Positions 9,089-17,490 of a DNA stretch of 64,000 nt are shown here, one piece after another; the stretch's first letter is position 1; every line of letters begins with the position of its first letter. This stretch comes from Pseudomonas nunensis (GTDB taxonomy: Bacteria; Pseudomonadota; Gammaproteobacteria; Pseudomonadales; Pseudomonadaceae): contig NZ_CP101125.1 of assembly GCF_024296925.1 (NCBI RefSeq), positions 3,040,501 to 3,104,500 of the forward strand, read 5' to 3'. The notes beneath the pieces were generated by a model. That model made no database searches. It worked only from the letters and a program-made list of their open reading frames with translations, and was not told where the DNA came from. Position numbers and translations under genes: made by a program.

Positions 9089-9128
9089 TATTCCGTTATA
9101 CCGGACGTTGGTGTGTAACAACGGAATA
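9089..9128. promoter_or_regulatory. Inverted repeat upstream of the binding-protein gene, candidate regulator site
   Basis: A perfect 9-bp inverted repeat, TATTCCGTT (9089-9097) and AACGGAATA (9120-9128). The smaller pseudo-palindrome TCCGTTATACCGGA lies within its left part. It is 24 bases upstream of the binding-protein start, where the promoter should lie. IclR regulators bind short palindromes in such places. The assignment is inferential. Confidence 0.4.
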
Positions 9129-9384
9129 GACAGCAGAAAGTGTGCCATAGGACGGGAGGCCTATGTTGGGAAGATTGAAAAGTGTTTTGAATCAGAGGGA
9201 TGCGTGATGGGAGGGGAAAAGCGTTACCGAACGCACGGGATTAGGGAGCGCTACCGTTGGCTACAGAGCGCGGGTACTTGGTTCACATTGAAGCCCAGGT
9301 GAACTAATACAGTGCAGGGTTGCACTCGACGGGCAAACAAGAAAAAAGAATGATCCTCCTTTAGGAAAAGGCTAGCCAAATGCG
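9129..9384. other. Intergenic stretch with no recognised gene
   Basis: Between the importer promoter and the 3' end of the toxin gene. I see no convincing reading frame with a ribosome-binding site, no REP and no clear terminator. It may mark the left edge of an inserted toxin-antitoxin module. Confidence 0.4.
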
Positions 9385-9666
9385 CTATCGCTCGCCTGCA
9401 TCTTTGTAAACACCGCCACGTTCTCTTTTACCCACTGCAATTACGGTCACTATCAGCACCTCGTCTTTCACCCGATAAACCAATCGATACCCCGCGCTCC
9501 GCAGCTTGATTTTGTAAGCATTCCCAAGCCCATGGAGTCGATCTGCTGGCACGTGCGGGTGGACAAGGCGCTCCTGTAGCTTATTTTTGAACTGCTCCCT
9601 AAGGTTTACCCCAAGCTTCTTCCATTCTTTCCAGGCCTTTTCAGAAAACTCCAGCTCATAGGTCAT
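9385..9666 (-). CDS. relE: RelE-type mRNA interferase toxin
   Basis: 93 residues, closely patterned on E. coli RelE: EFSEKAWKEWKKLG, then YKIKLRSAGYRLVYRV and the C-terminal VGKRERGGVY. The family's catalytic/binding positions (Arg in LRSAGYR, Arg in GKRER and the final Tyr) are all present, so it should be active and cleave mRNA in the ribosomal A site. The ATG at 9666 overlaps the end of the antitoxin gene by 11 bases. The antitoxin would neutralise the toxin and repress the operon. Confidence 0.93.
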   Translation of the reverse strand: MTYELEFSEKAWKEWKKLGVNLREQFKNKLQERLVHPHVPADRLHGLGNAYKIKLRSAGYRLVYRVKDEVLIVTVIAVGKRERGGVYKDAGER

Positions 9667-9904
9667 CAATTGAAACCTTTACGGTTGGGTCGTTTTCTCT
9701 TTCTTTACAAAGCGCGATCAATTCCAAATCTTCCAGACGACTCATCATGGCCTCGTACTCTTTGGCTGGAACACAATAGAACGCCGGCTCGTTGCGGTTG
9801 AGAATCGCAACAGATAGCCCACCGCCGGCCGCCACTGTGCCCATCGGGTTTTTTTTTAGTTCAGATATGCTCGCGACAACTTGCGAAAGCACGATATGTG
9901 TCAT
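9656..9904 (-). CDS. Phd/YefM-type antitoxin paired with RelE
   Basis: 82 residues. The N-terminal half looks like a Phd/YefM DNA-binding domain (SQVVASISELKKNPMGTV, then AILNRNEPAFYCVPAKEY). The C-terminal tail, LCKERENDPTVKVSIDDL, resembles the toxin-wrapping tail of E. coli RelB. It is thus a hybrid arrangement like the StbD/StbE type of systems. AAGGAAG precedes the ATG. The operon promoter region carries repeated AGTGCT motifs. Confidence 0.9.
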   Translation of the reverse strand: MTHIVLSQVVASISELKKNPMGTVAAGGGLSVAILNRNEPAFYCVPAKEYEAMMSRLEDLELIALCKERENDPTVKVSIDDL

Positions 9905-9917
9905 GAAGTTCTTCCTT

Positions 9918-9951
9918 AGAGTGCTTTAAGAAGTGCTCAAAATAGCACTCT
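9918..9951. promoter_or_regulatory. Probable autoregulatory operator of the toxin-antitoxin operon
   Basis: AGAGTGCT (9918-9925) and AGCACTCT (9944-9951) are perfect inverted copies, with a third AGTGCT at 9932-9937 between them. The block begins 13 bases before the antitoxin start, the usual place for a Phd/RelB-type operator. Confidence 0.55.
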
Positions 9952-10213
9952 GATACGCATATCGCCCCATCCTTTTTTGCCGTAAAAATCCCGTTCAACA
10001 CCACCGGCCGTCATCTCTCACGAATGCCTAAAAACTATCACGTCATGCGCTTCCGGATTTCCGCGTTTCCTGTCAGGCGGTTCCTGTAAGGCAGCGAGGT
10101 AAATCGGGGCCTATATAGGAAATCACCACCTGTAATTTCTGACAGTAGACCCACCTTCCGCCCTCCTTTAACGTCAACGAGCCTTCGATGATCGTTGTGA
10201 AAAGGAGATTTCA
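9952..10213. other. Intergenic region between antitoxin and thioredoxin-like gene
   Basis: Contains the promoters of two divergent genes. It ends in AAAAGGAG, a strong ribosome-binding site for the thioredoxin-like gene. No gene or REP seen. Confidence 0.5.
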
Positions 10214-10645
10214 ATGAGCTCGACCACCAGTCCCACGGCGTTGGCCCCGACCTACCGTAAAGCCCTGCAAACCTGGCGTCCGGTGATTCTGTACTTCGGC
10301 AATCAACACTGTGCTGCTTGTGAAGAGGCCGGGCCGGTGTTTCGGGCGATTGCCGAGACGTATCGGCATCGGGCGGACATTTATATGTTGAACACCAGTG
10401 AATCGCCCCGGCATCCGAATGTCACCGGGACGCCGACGGTGCTGTTTTACAAGGATGGGAAATTGCTGAAGAAGATTAAGGGGATTGGGACTGCGCAAAC
10501 GCTGGCGGCGGATTTCGTGGCGCATATCGGAAAGGTGAAGCCACGTTATGCGCCTCGAAAACCGAGACATGATTTGGGATGGTTGCGGCGGACGTTGCGT
10601 GGCTTGTGTACGGTGGCTCGGGCGCGGTCCTTGGTCGGTGCTTGA
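10214..10645 (+). CDS. Thioredoxin-fold protein with a C-A-A-C motif
   Basis: 143 residues. The first about 105 form a thioredoxin domain: VILYFGNQHCAACEEAGPVF, the cis-Pro region VTGTPTVLFYKDGKLL, and a final helix. The active-site motif is CAAC rather than CGPC, so its redox properties may differ from thioredoxin. The last 35 residues are a basic tail (RKPRHDLGWLRRTLRGL) with no homologue I recognise. No signal peptide, so cytoplasmic. It is monocistronic and strongly initiated (AAAAGGAG). Confidence 0.85.
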   Translation: MSSTTSPTALAPTYRKALQTWRPVILYFGNQHCAACEEAGPVFRAIAETYRHRADIYMLNTSESPRHPNVTGTPTVLFYKDGKLLKKIKGIGTAQTLAADFVAHIGKVKPRYAPRKPRHDLGWLRRTLRGLCTVARARSLVGA

Positions 10646-10670
10646 GAGATGTGTTGTTTGGCAGATAGCC

Positions 10671-10763
10671 TTCGCGAGCAAGCCCGCTCCCACATGGATT
10701 CAGTGGAGTACACAAATAATGTGCTCGCCGCGGATCCAGTGTGGGAGCGGGCTTGCTCGCGAA
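10671..10763. repeat. REP pair (REPIN), family 1
   Basis: Inverted REP copies at 10671-10694 and 10740-10763, between the convergent thioredoxin-like and TerC genes. Confidence 0.9.
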
Positions 10764-10787
10764 GAGGCCCTCAAACCCAAGGCAAAA

Positions 10788-12347
10788 TTACCCGCTGATA
10801 CGTACCAACAACACCCGCACCACCCGCCGCTCTTCAACCGCCATCACCGTCATGCTCCAGCCATCCCGTTCATGCCGGTCCCCGATCATCGGTAACCGAT
10901 CCAGCACACTCATCACCAACCCGGCCAAAGTCTGGTAATCCTCGGTGGGTTCAGCGCCGAAGCCAGTCAACTGCCGCACCCGCGCCAGGCTCAATGCGCC
11001 GCTGACCATGAACCCGCCCTGCTCTTCAGCCACATCCGGGCCTTCGATTTCGCTGGCGTCCGGCAATTCGCCGGCGATCGACTCAAGAATATCGGTCATG
11101 GTCAGCACGCCGACGAAGTCGCCGAATTCATTGACCACGAAGGCGATGTGAGTCGAGGCCTGGCGCATCTGCTCCAGGGCATTGAGGATCGAGTAGCTCT
11201 CGAGCAAGTTGATGGTCGTGCGCGCAAGGTCTTCAAGTTCTGGGTCGTTGCCGGCCAGGTACTCTTTCAGCAGTTCCTTTTTATGCACGAAGCCCAGGGG
11301 CTCATCCACCGCGCCATTGCGAATCAACGGCAGGCGTGAGTAGGACGAGTGCATCAGGCGTGTACGAATGGTCTCGGCATCGTCGGCCAGATCGATGTGA
11401 TCGACGTCAGCCCGCACCGTCATCAGAGTACGAATCGGCCGTTCGGCCAGTTGCAACACGCCGCTGATCATCACGCGCTCACGGCGGTCAAACAGCACTT
11501 CACTCGGCGCCTCACCGTTATCCAACAGGTCGGCAATCTCTTCGCCGACCTCTTCCACCGCCAACCGGCGACCACCGAGCAAACGCATCACCGCATGCGC
11601 CGTGCGCTCGCGCATCGGGCGCAGGCCCTGCATGGAGCGCTTGCGCCGGGCGCGGGCGATCTGGTTGAACACTTCGATCAGGATCGAGAAACCGATGGCC
11701 GCGTACAGGTAACCCTTGGGAATGTGGAACCCCAGGCCTTCGGCGGTCAGGGCGAAACCGATCATCATCAGGAAGCCCAGGCACAGCATGATCACCGTCG
11801 GGTGTTCGTTGACGAAGCGGGTCAGCGGCTTGCTCGCGACGATCATCAGACCGATGGAAATGATCACCGCGATCATCATCACCGCCAGCTCATCGACCAT
11901 GCCCACGGCGGTAATCACCGCGTCCAGGGAAAACACTGCGTCGAGCACCACGATCTGCGCCACGATCGGCCAGAACATCGCATAAACCGCATTGCTCGCC
12001 CGTTGGCCGACATGGCCTTCGAGGCGTTCGTGCAGTTCCATGGTGGCCTTGAACAACAGGAACACACCACCGAACAGCATGATCAAGTCACGCCCGGAGA
12101 AGCTCTTGTCGAACACCTCGAACAGCGGCTGAGTCAGCGTCACCAGCCAGGAAATACTCGCCAGCAAGCCAAGACGCATCAGCAGCGCCAGGGACAACCC
12201 GATGATCCGCGCACGATCACGCTGATGCGGCGGCAACTTGTCCGCCAGGATCGCGATAAACACCAGGTTGTCGATGCCCAGCACCAGCTCCAGCACAATC
12301 AACGTCAACAAGCCCAGCCAAGCGGTGGGGTCAGCTATCCATTCCAT
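10788..12347 (-). CDS. TerC family integral membrane protein with CBS and CorC/HlyC domains
   Basis: 519 residues. The first 230 form a seven-helix TerC domain with its acidic membrane motifs ([12 protein letters not shown] and [14 protein letters not shown]). A basic linker follows ([15 protein letters not shown]), then a tandem CBS pair (about 300-425) and a C-terminal CorC_HlyC domain (about 440-515). This is the architecture of E. coli YoaE. TerC proteins are linked to metal export at the membrane, notably manganese or calcium; the ion here is unknown. I looked for a manganese (yybP-ykoY) riboswitch in its leader and did not find one. Confidence 0.92.
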   Translation of the reverse strand: MEWIADPTAWLGLLTLIVLELVLGIDNLVFIAILADKLPPHQRDRARIIGLSLALLMRLGLLASISWLVTLTQPLFEVFDKSFSGRDLIMLFGGVFLLFKATMELHERLEGHVGQRASNAVYAMFWPIVAQIVVLDAVFSLDAVITAVGMVDELAVMMIAVIISIGLMIVASKPLTRFVNEHPTVIMLCLGFLMMIGFALTAEGLGFHIPKGYLYAAIGFSILIEVFNQIARARRKRSMQGLRPMRERTAHAVMRLLGGRRLAVEEVGEEIADLLDNGEAPSEVLFDRRERVMISGVLQLAERPIRTLMTVRADVDHIDLADDAETIRTRLMHSSYSRLPLIRNGAVDEPLGFVHKKELLKEYLAGNDPELEDLARTTINLLESYSILNALEQMRQASTHIAFVVNEFGDFVGVLTMTDILESIAGELPDASEIEGPDVAEEQGGFMVSGALSLARVRQLTGFGAEPTEDYQTLAGLVMSVLDRLPMIGDRHERDGWSMTVMAVEERRVVRVLLVRISG

Positions 12348-12647
12348 AAAAAAGTCTCGATCTGTTCAGCGAATTCAGAATGCCGGGCACGGCAAGGTGC
12401 GGCGCGAGTGCCGTGAGGTTGTAGATACAGAAATAGACAGAGGTCGGAAAACCGGGTGTTTGGCGTGCGTCAGAGTTGCGCAGATGCGCGAGATGACGGG
12501 CTGACTGGGAGGCTCCGAGAGGGTGTTCATGCAAGTCCTGAAAGGAAAAAGGACTTGGAGCGTACAGGGAGCGGTGACTTTTCCTACAGCGGGAAATCAT
12601 TACAAGATCTGTAAACCATTTGGAAAATTGGTATTTTCGAGGCCGCC
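12348..12647. other. Long leader region of the TerC gene
   Basis: About 300 bases without a gene. On the minus strand it includes a hairpin (AAGTCCT at 12533-12539 with AGGACTT at 12550-12556) and a GC-rich possible stem near 12381-12413. Its length would allow regulation in the 5' leader, but no known riboswitch consensus is visible. Confidence 0.35.
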
Positions 12648-12722
12648 TTCGCGAGCAAGCCCGCTCCCACAGGGGATCTTCAGTGACCACAAATCCCCTG
12701 TGGGAGCGGGCTTGATCGCGAA
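12648..12722. repeat. REP pair (REPIN), family 1
   Basis: Inverted REP copies at both ends of this interval; the right copy is diverged (TTGATCGCGAA). It is next to the LysR gene's 3' end. Confidence 0.87.
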
Positions 12723-12731
12723 GCTTTTGCC

Positions 12732-13598
12732 TTAGCTGTTCCGAACCTGCTCGATATACCGGCTCACCGCCCGCGACTTCTCAAACCGCCGATAAATCAG
12801 TGACAACCACGAACTCGCCGCACACGCCTCAATCTGCCGGTACACCACCCCGGGCAACCCGACATGCCCGACCACCGACTCCGGCACCACCGCCACGCCC
12901 TGCCCCAGCGACACCAGCGCAATCACCGCGACCAACCCGCCCGGTTGCGCCCCCAGTTTCGGCGCGAATCCACCTTGGGCCGCGACCTGCAAAGTTCCGT
13001 TGATTTGCTCCGGCAGGACGAAGATCTCGTTCTGCAAATGCGCCGGGTTGATCTGCGGCAAGCGGCACAGCCAGGATTCGCTCGACACGGCGAGCACAAA
13101 GCCTTCCGCATCGAGCCGAATCGCCTCCAACCCGTCGGGCAAGGTCATGGGCGAACGGACATAACCGATATCGAACCGGCCCTCGATCACCAAGCCCGGC
13201 AACGCCGCCATCGGGCTTTCCCGCACATTCAGGCTGACGTCCGGGCACTCGCGGTTAAAGGCTTGCACCTGTTTTTGCAACAGCCCCGAGTACACCGCCG
13301 AGGCCACGTAACCGAGTTCGATATGGCCGATATCGCCACGTCCGGCACGTTGCGCATTGCGCTGGGCGAATTCGAACTGGCGCACCGTGGCTTCGGCCTC
13401 GATCACCAACGCGGCGCCGGCTTCGGTCAGGCTGACTTCCCGTTGCTGACGCAGGAACAACCGAGTGCCGAGTTCGGTTTCCATGTCCTGGATCTGACGG
13501 CTCAAAGTCGGCGGCGCGATGCCCAGTTGTTCGGCGGCGCGGGTGAAATTGCGCTGCCGGGCAACGGCCAGAAAGTAGCGGAAATGGCGTATGTCCAT
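12732..13598 (-). CDS. LysR family transcriptional regulator
   Basis: 288 residues. The N-terminal winged helix has the typical MDIRHFRYFLAVARQRNFTR and APPTLSRQIQDMETELG; the periplasmic-binding-like effector domain follows from about residue 90. It is divergent from the MFS exporter gene 141 bases away, so it most likely controls that gene and itself from the shared intergenic region. Confidence 0.92.
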   Translation of the reverse strand: MDIRHFRYFLAVARQRNFTRAAEQLGIAPPTLSRQIQDMETELGTRLFLRQQREVSLTEAGAALVIEAEATVRQFEFAQRNAQRAGRGDIGHIELGYVASAVYSGLLQKQVQAFNRECPDVSLNVRESPMAALPGLVIEGRFDIGYVRSPMTLPDGLEAIRLDAEGFVLAVSSESWLCRLPQINPAHLQNEIFVLPEQINGTLQVAAQGGFAPKLGAQPGGLVAVIALVSLGQGVAVVPESVVGHVGLPGVVYRQIEACAASSWLSLIYRRFEKSRAVSRYIEQVRNS

Positions 13599-13701
13599 CG
13601 AAGGATTAGCTCAAAGGTAATTAAGTCCAGACTGCCAGCTAACAAAGCCTGATAGCGACCGGGATAAGCTTTCGGTGCACCCACAGTAGAGAGCCGAAAC
13701 C

Positions 13702-13740
13702 ATGTCCGTCAAACACCTTACTCAAAAGGCAATCTCCTAA
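13702..13740 (+). CDS. Possible 12-residue leader peptide coupled to the MFS gene
   Basis: ATG at 13702 opens a 12-codon frame (MSVKHLTQKAIS) whose TAA overlaps the MFS start codon as TAATG at 13738-13742. GAGAG lies upstream. The overlap suggests re-initiation or translational coupling, but a frame this short can occur by chance. Confidence 0.3.
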   Translation: MSVKHLTQKAIS

Positions 13741-15275
13741 TGAACCGGGTCAGTCCGCGCCTGACACTGCTGACCGCCTCCGGGGTGTGTTCGCTGATTG
13801 TCCTCGACACTAATATCGTCGCCGTCACCCTGCCGACCATCGCCCGGGACCTGGGTGCCAATTTTGCCGACATCGAATGGGTGGTCAGCGCCTATATGCT
13901 GGCCTTCGCCGCATTGTTGCTGCCAGCAGGCAGCATTGCCGACCGCTTTGGCCGGCAGAAAACCCTGCTCTGGGGTCTGGGTATTTTCATCCTCGCCTCC
14001 CTCGGGTGCGGGGCGGCGCCGAATGCGCTGTTTCTCGACATTGCCCGGGCGATCAAAGGAGTTGGCGCGGCGCTGCTGCTGACCTCGGCACTGGCCTCGA
14101 TTGGCCATGCCTTTCACGACGAGGTGGAGCGAGCCAAGGCCTGGGCGTTCTGGGGCGCGTGCATGGGCGTGGCGATGACGACCGCGCCGATGCTGGGCGG
14201 GTTGATCACCGAGTACATCGGATGGCGCTGGATTTTTTACCTGAACTTGCCAGTCGGTTTGCTGCTGATGGCGATGGTCTGGCGCAACGTGCCGGAATCC
14301 CGAGACACTCAATCCTCCCGCCTCGATCCGTGGGGCAGCCTGGCCTTCAGTGCGAGTCTGTTGTGCCTGATCTGGGGTCTGATCGAAGCCAACCGCATCG
14401 GCTGGAGCAATCCACTCACTTACGCACGACTGATCGGCGGCGCGCTGTTGCTCGGGTTGTTCGTAGTGATCGAGCGGGTGCAGCAGCGGCCCATGGTTGA
14501 CCTGCAATTGTTCAAGCATCCACGCTTTATCGGCGCGCTACTGGGGATGTTCGCCTACGCCGGTTGCGCCCAAGTGATGATGACGATGCTGCCGTTCTAC
14601 CTGCAAAACGGCCTCGGCTTTTCGGCTATTGCCTCGGGACTGGGAATGTTGCCGTTTGCCGTGACGATGCTGATCTGCCCGCGCATCGGTGCGCGGCTGG
14701 CGAGCCGGTTTGCTCCCGCGACATTGATGGCCACCGGGCTGACGCTGGTCGGCGGCGGCAATCTGCTCAGCGCCTGGGCGGTCAACAGCGGCGGCTACCT
14801 GCCCTTTGCCCTGGCGATTGCCGTGACCGGTGCCGGCGCCGGGCTGCTGAATGGCGACACGCAGAAAAACATCATGGCCTGCGTGCCACGGGACCGCGCC
14901 GGCATGGCGTCGGGCATGAGCACCACCATGCGCTTCAGCGCAATCATGCTGGCCATCGGCGTGTACGGCGCGTTGCTGGCCAGTCATACCGAGTTGTTGC
15001 TGCGTAATAGTCTGTCGGGGCAATGGCTGGAGCAAACGCGCGGTATCGCCTCGCGGGTGGTGGCCGGGGATATGACAGCGGCGCTGGGTTTGTTGCCGGA
15101 TGCCGCGCGCGGTGTGGTTGAACCGTTGGCTCGGCAAGCGTTTGTTGGCGGTTTCAGTTTGTTGCTGTTGGTTGCGGGGTTATTGGCGCTGCTGGGGGCG
15201 TTGGTGGTGGGTACGTTGATGCGTAATCCGATTCCAGCGCCTTCGAAGCACTTGCCGGAAACGGCGCGGGTTTGA
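13740..15275 (+). CDS. MFS exporter, DHA2 (EmrB/QacA) family
   Basis: 511 residues with about fourteen predicted membrane spans. The conserved motifs are LDTNIVAVTLPTIARDL in helix 1 and GSIADRFGRQKTLLWG between helices 2 and 3. The family exports drugs or toxic compounds by proton antiport across the inner membrane. No membrane-fusion partner (EmrA) is encoded beside it. Controlled presumably by the divergent LysR regulator. Confidence 0.92.
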   Translation: MNRVSPRLTLLTASGVCSLIVLDTNIVAVTLPTIARDLGANFADIEWVVSAYMLAFAALLLPAGSIADRFGRQKTLLWGLGIFILASLGCGAAPNALFLDIARAIKGVGAALLLTSALASIGHAFHDEVERAKAWAFWGACMGVAMTTAPMLGGLITEYIGWRWIFYLNLPVGLLLMAMVWRNVPESRDTQSSRLDPWGSLAFSASLLCLIWGLIEANRIGWSNPLTYARLIGGALLLGLFVVIERVQQRPMVDLQLFKHPRFIGALLGMFAYAGCAQVMMTMLPFYLQNGLGFSAIASGLGMLPFAVTMLICPRIGARLASRFAPATLMATGLTLVGGGNLLSAWAVNSGGYLPFALAIAVTGAGAGLLNGDTQKNIMACVPRDRAGMASGMSTTMRFSAIMLAIGVYGALLASHTELLLRNSLSGQWLEQTRGIASRVVAGDMTAALGLLPDAARGVVEPLARQAFVGGFSLLLLVAGLLALLGALVVGTLMRNPIPAPSKHLPETARV

Positions 15276-15307
15276 CGGCATGATTCGATGTTGAATGGGA
15301 GGGCCTC

Positions 15308-15400
15308 TTCGCGAGCAAGCTTTGCTCCTACGGGGGATCTGCGGTGGGCACAGAATTTGTGTTCGACGATGATCCCCTGTGAGAGCGAGCTTGCTCGCGA
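15308..15400. repeat. REP pair, family 1 (diverged)
   Basis: Inverted REP copies; both arms are diverged (GCAAGCTTTGCTCCTACG on the left, GAGAGCGAGCTTGCTCGCG on the right). First of two pairs in tandem between the convergent MFS and MerR genes. Confidence 0.8.
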
Positions 15401-15442
15401 TGGCGGCTGATCAGTCATTAACGATGTTGCCTGACACACCGC

Positions 15443-15538
15443 CTTCGCGAGCAAGCCCGCTCCCACAGGGAATCTGCAGTGGGCACAGAATTTGTAATCG
15501 ACGATGATCCCCTGTAGGAGCGAAGCTTGCTCGCGAAG
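15443..15538. repeat. REP pair, family 1
   Basis: Inverted REP copies at the ends of the interval. The spacer is almost identical to that of the preceding pair (both contain GGGCACAGAATTTGT), showing that the two REPINs arose by local duplication. Confidence 0.85.
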
Positions 15539-15556
15539 AGGCCCTCCATGCAGCAA

Positions 15557-15967
15557 TCAGCGCTGCTGTTTGAACGACGAAAGCACCCGCTCGGCATTCG
15601 CATCGCAGCCCATGCCTTCGGGTTTCACCTGGATATCATCGATCACCGCCAACAGTTTCGCCTTGCTCTGCGCCAGGTGCTGCTGCATTTCTTCGATCTG
15701 CTCGACCTTGCGCGTCAAACCCGCCAGCAGCTCATCGTGTTTGAACTCACCCGTCGCTGCATCCGGCATCAACAGCTTCAACTCTTCGAGGCTGAAACCG
15801 GCCTGCTGCGCACACTGGATCAGGTACAGCGTCTGCAACACCTGCTCGGGGTAATGTCGGTAACCGTTGGCCCGGCGCTCGACTTTCTGGATCAATCCCT
15901 GTGCCTCGTAAAACCGGATGCGCGACGGATTGAACCCGCTTAATTCAGCCAATTCACCAATCTTCAT
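15557..15967 (-). CDS. MerR family transcriptional regulator
   Basis: 136 residues from MKIGELAELSGF, the canonical MerR start; the frame stays open 18 codons further upstream but those codons overlap the operator. The N-terminal winged helix (IRFYEAQGLI, then NGYRHYPE) is followed by the dimerising coiled coil (RKVEQIEEMQQHLAQSKAKL). The two cysteines are not arranged as in metal or iron-sulfur sensors, so it probably senses an organic electrophile or drug. It is divergent from an old yellow enzyme gene and the two share a classic MerR promoter. Confidence 0.9.
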   Translation of the reverse strand: MKIGELAELSGFNPSRIRFYEAQGLIQKVERRANGYRHYPEQVLQTLYLIQCAQQAGFSLEELKLLMPDAATGEFKHDELLAGLTRKVEQIEEMQQHLAQSKAKLLAVIDDIQVKPEGMGCDANAERVLSSFKQQR

Positions 15968-15986
15968 CTGCGCCTCATTTGCCTGC

Positions 15987-16017
15987 TTGACATTAAAGTT
16001 AACTTTAAGCTTAGCCT
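15987..16017 (+). promoter_or_regulatory. MerR-type promoter with palindromic operator
   Basis: TTGACA (15987-15992), then a 19-base spacer, then TAGCCT (16012-16017). The spacer holds the perfect 16-bp palindrome TTAAAGTTAACTTTAA (15993-16008). A 19-base spacer with a central palindrome is the hallmark of promoters that MerR proteins activate by twisting the DNA. Transcription should run right into the oxidoreductase gene. Confidence 0.85.
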
Positions 16018-16045
16018 CCACGCATTACTGATGAGGAGTCAAGCC

Positions 16046-17269
16046 ATGTCGCCCTTCCAAGCCTTGAATTTGCCCAACGGCCAGACCATCGGCAACCGCA
16101 TTGCCAAAGCCGCGATGGAAGAAAACCTCGCGGACCGGCAACAGGCGCCTTCCGATGCATTGCTGCGCTTGTATCAAGCCTGGGCCGAGGGCGAAGCCGG
16201 ATTGCTGCTGACGGGTAACGTGATGATCGACCGCCGCGCCATGACCGGCCCCGGCGGCGTGGTGCTGGAAGATGAGCGGCATCTGGAACGCTTCCGGCAA
16301 TGGGCGACGATTGGCCGGGCCGGTGGCGCGCAGTTCTGGGTGCAGCTCAACCATCCGGGGCGCCAGACCATGGCCAATCTTGGCCAGCAAGCCTGGGCGC
16401 CGTCGGCGGTAGCGCTGGATCTGGGCGGGTTCTCGAAGATGTTCGCAGAGCCTAAACCGATGTCCGAGAGCGATATCCATGAGGTGATCCAGCGCTTCGC
16501 CACCAGCGCGGTCCTGGCGGAAAAATCCGGCTTTACCGGGGTGCAGATTCACGCGGCCCACGGTTATTTGCTCAGCCAGTTTTTGTCGCCGCTGACCAAT
16601 CGCCGCACCGATCAATGGGGCGGTTCCCTGGAGAATCGTGCGCGCCTGCTGCTAGATGTGGTCAGCGCCGTGCGTAACGCGGTGTCGCCGCAGTTCTGTG
16701 TGTCGGTGAAGCTCAACTCTGCGGACTTCCAGCGCGGCGGCTTCGATGCCGACGATGCCAGGCAAGTGATCCAATGGCTCAACGAACAGCAGATAGACTT
16801 GCTGGAATTGTCCGGCGGCAGCTACGAAGCCCCTGCGATGCAAGGCGAAGCGCGTGATGGCCGGACCTTGGCGCGAGAAGCCTACTTTTTGGAAATGGCC
16901 GGCGAACTGGCCAGCGTGGCGCACATGCCGGTGATGGTCACCGGAGGCATCCGTCGCCTGGCAATCGTCGAACAAGTCCTCGACAGCGGGATCGCCATGG
17001 CCGGGATCGGAACCGCGATGGCGGTTGAACCACAGCTGGTCAAACACTGGCGTGAAGGCAAGAACAGCCACCCGCAACTGCCGCCGATCCACTGGAAGCG
17101 CAAACCCCTGGCCGCGCTGGCGACCATGGCGGTGGTGAAATTCCAGTTGCACCGCCTGAGCCGTGGGCATCAGCCCCGCCCTCAGGTCTCAGCCCTGTGG
17201 GCGTTAATCCGCGACCAGATCTACATCGCCCGACGCACCCGCCAGTACAAAAAGGCGATGGCCACTTGA
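16046..17269 (+). CDS. NADH:flavin oxidoreductase, old yellow enzyme family
   Basis: 407 residues from the ATG preceded by GAGGAG (16033-16037 region); the ATG 15 bases earlier overlaps that site. FMN-binding TIM barrel: FWVQLNHPGRQ, HAAHGYLLSQFLSPLTNRRTD with the catalytic His pair region, VSVKLNSADF, and MVTGGIRR near the C-terminus. It should reduce activated alkenes with NAD(P)H. Expression is set by the divergent MerR regulator, fitting a role in handling reactive enones or quinones. Confidence 0.92.
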   Translation: MSPFQALNLPNGQTIGNRIAKAAMEENLADRQQAPSDALLRLYQAWAEGEAGLLLTGNVMIDRRAMTGPGGVVLEDERHLERFRQWATIGRAGGAQFWVQLNHPGRQTMANLGQQAWAPSAVALDLGGFSKMFAEPKPMSESDIHEVIQRFATSAVLAEKSGFTGVQIHAAHGYLLSQFLSPLTNRRTDQWGGSLENRARLLLDVVSAVRNAVSPQFCVSVKLNSADFQRGGFDADDARQVIQWLNEQQIDLLELSGGSYEAPAMQGEARDGRTLAREAYFLEMAGELASVAHMPVMVTGGIRRLAIVEQVLDSGIAMAGIGTAMAVEPQLVKHWREGKNSHPQLPPIHWKRKPLAALATMAVVKFQLHRLSRGHQPRPQVSALWALIRDQIYIARRTRQYKKAMAT

Positions 17270-17294
17270 TGCGGGTAGCCGCCGCCATACCTAC

Positions 17295-17402
17295 GTTCGG
17301 CTCGTAGCAGCTGTCGAGGCACGAGGCTGCGTTCGGCTCGTAGCAGCTGTCGAGGCACGAGGCTGCGTTCGGCTCGTAGCAGCTGTCGAGGCACGAGGCT
17401 GC
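17295..17402. repeat. Three tandem 36-bp repeats (left arm of palindromic array)
   Basis: Exact 36-base units begin at 17295, 17331 and 17367. Each contains GTAGCAGCTGTCGAGGCACG. They are the inverse complement, with a few differences, of the units at 17491-17742. The unit resembles the second REP family seen at 62706-62852. Confidence 0.92.
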
Positions 17403-17408
17403 GTTCGG

Positions 17409-17485
17409 CTGCGCAGCAGTCGTGAAATCAGGCGATGCGGTGTATCAGGAAAACCGCGTGCTCAGGTTTCACGACTGCTGCGCAG
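17409..17485. repeat. Central inverted repeat of the array
   Basis: CTGCGCAGCAGTCGTGAAA (17409-17427) and its perfect complement TTTCACGACTGCTGCGCAG (17467-17485) flank a 39-base centre. It joins the left and right tandem arms into one large palindrome. Confidence 0.92.
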
Positions 17486-17490
17486 CCGAA

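Noticed and set aside
12348..12647. A manganese (yybP-ykoY) riboswitch before the TerC gene
   Set aside because: The long leader prompted the check, but the conserved aptamer motifs are not present on the minus strand.
15968..16021. An N-terminal extension of the MerR protein by 18 residues
   Set aside because: It would run through the operator and promoter, and MKIGELAEL is the standard family start.
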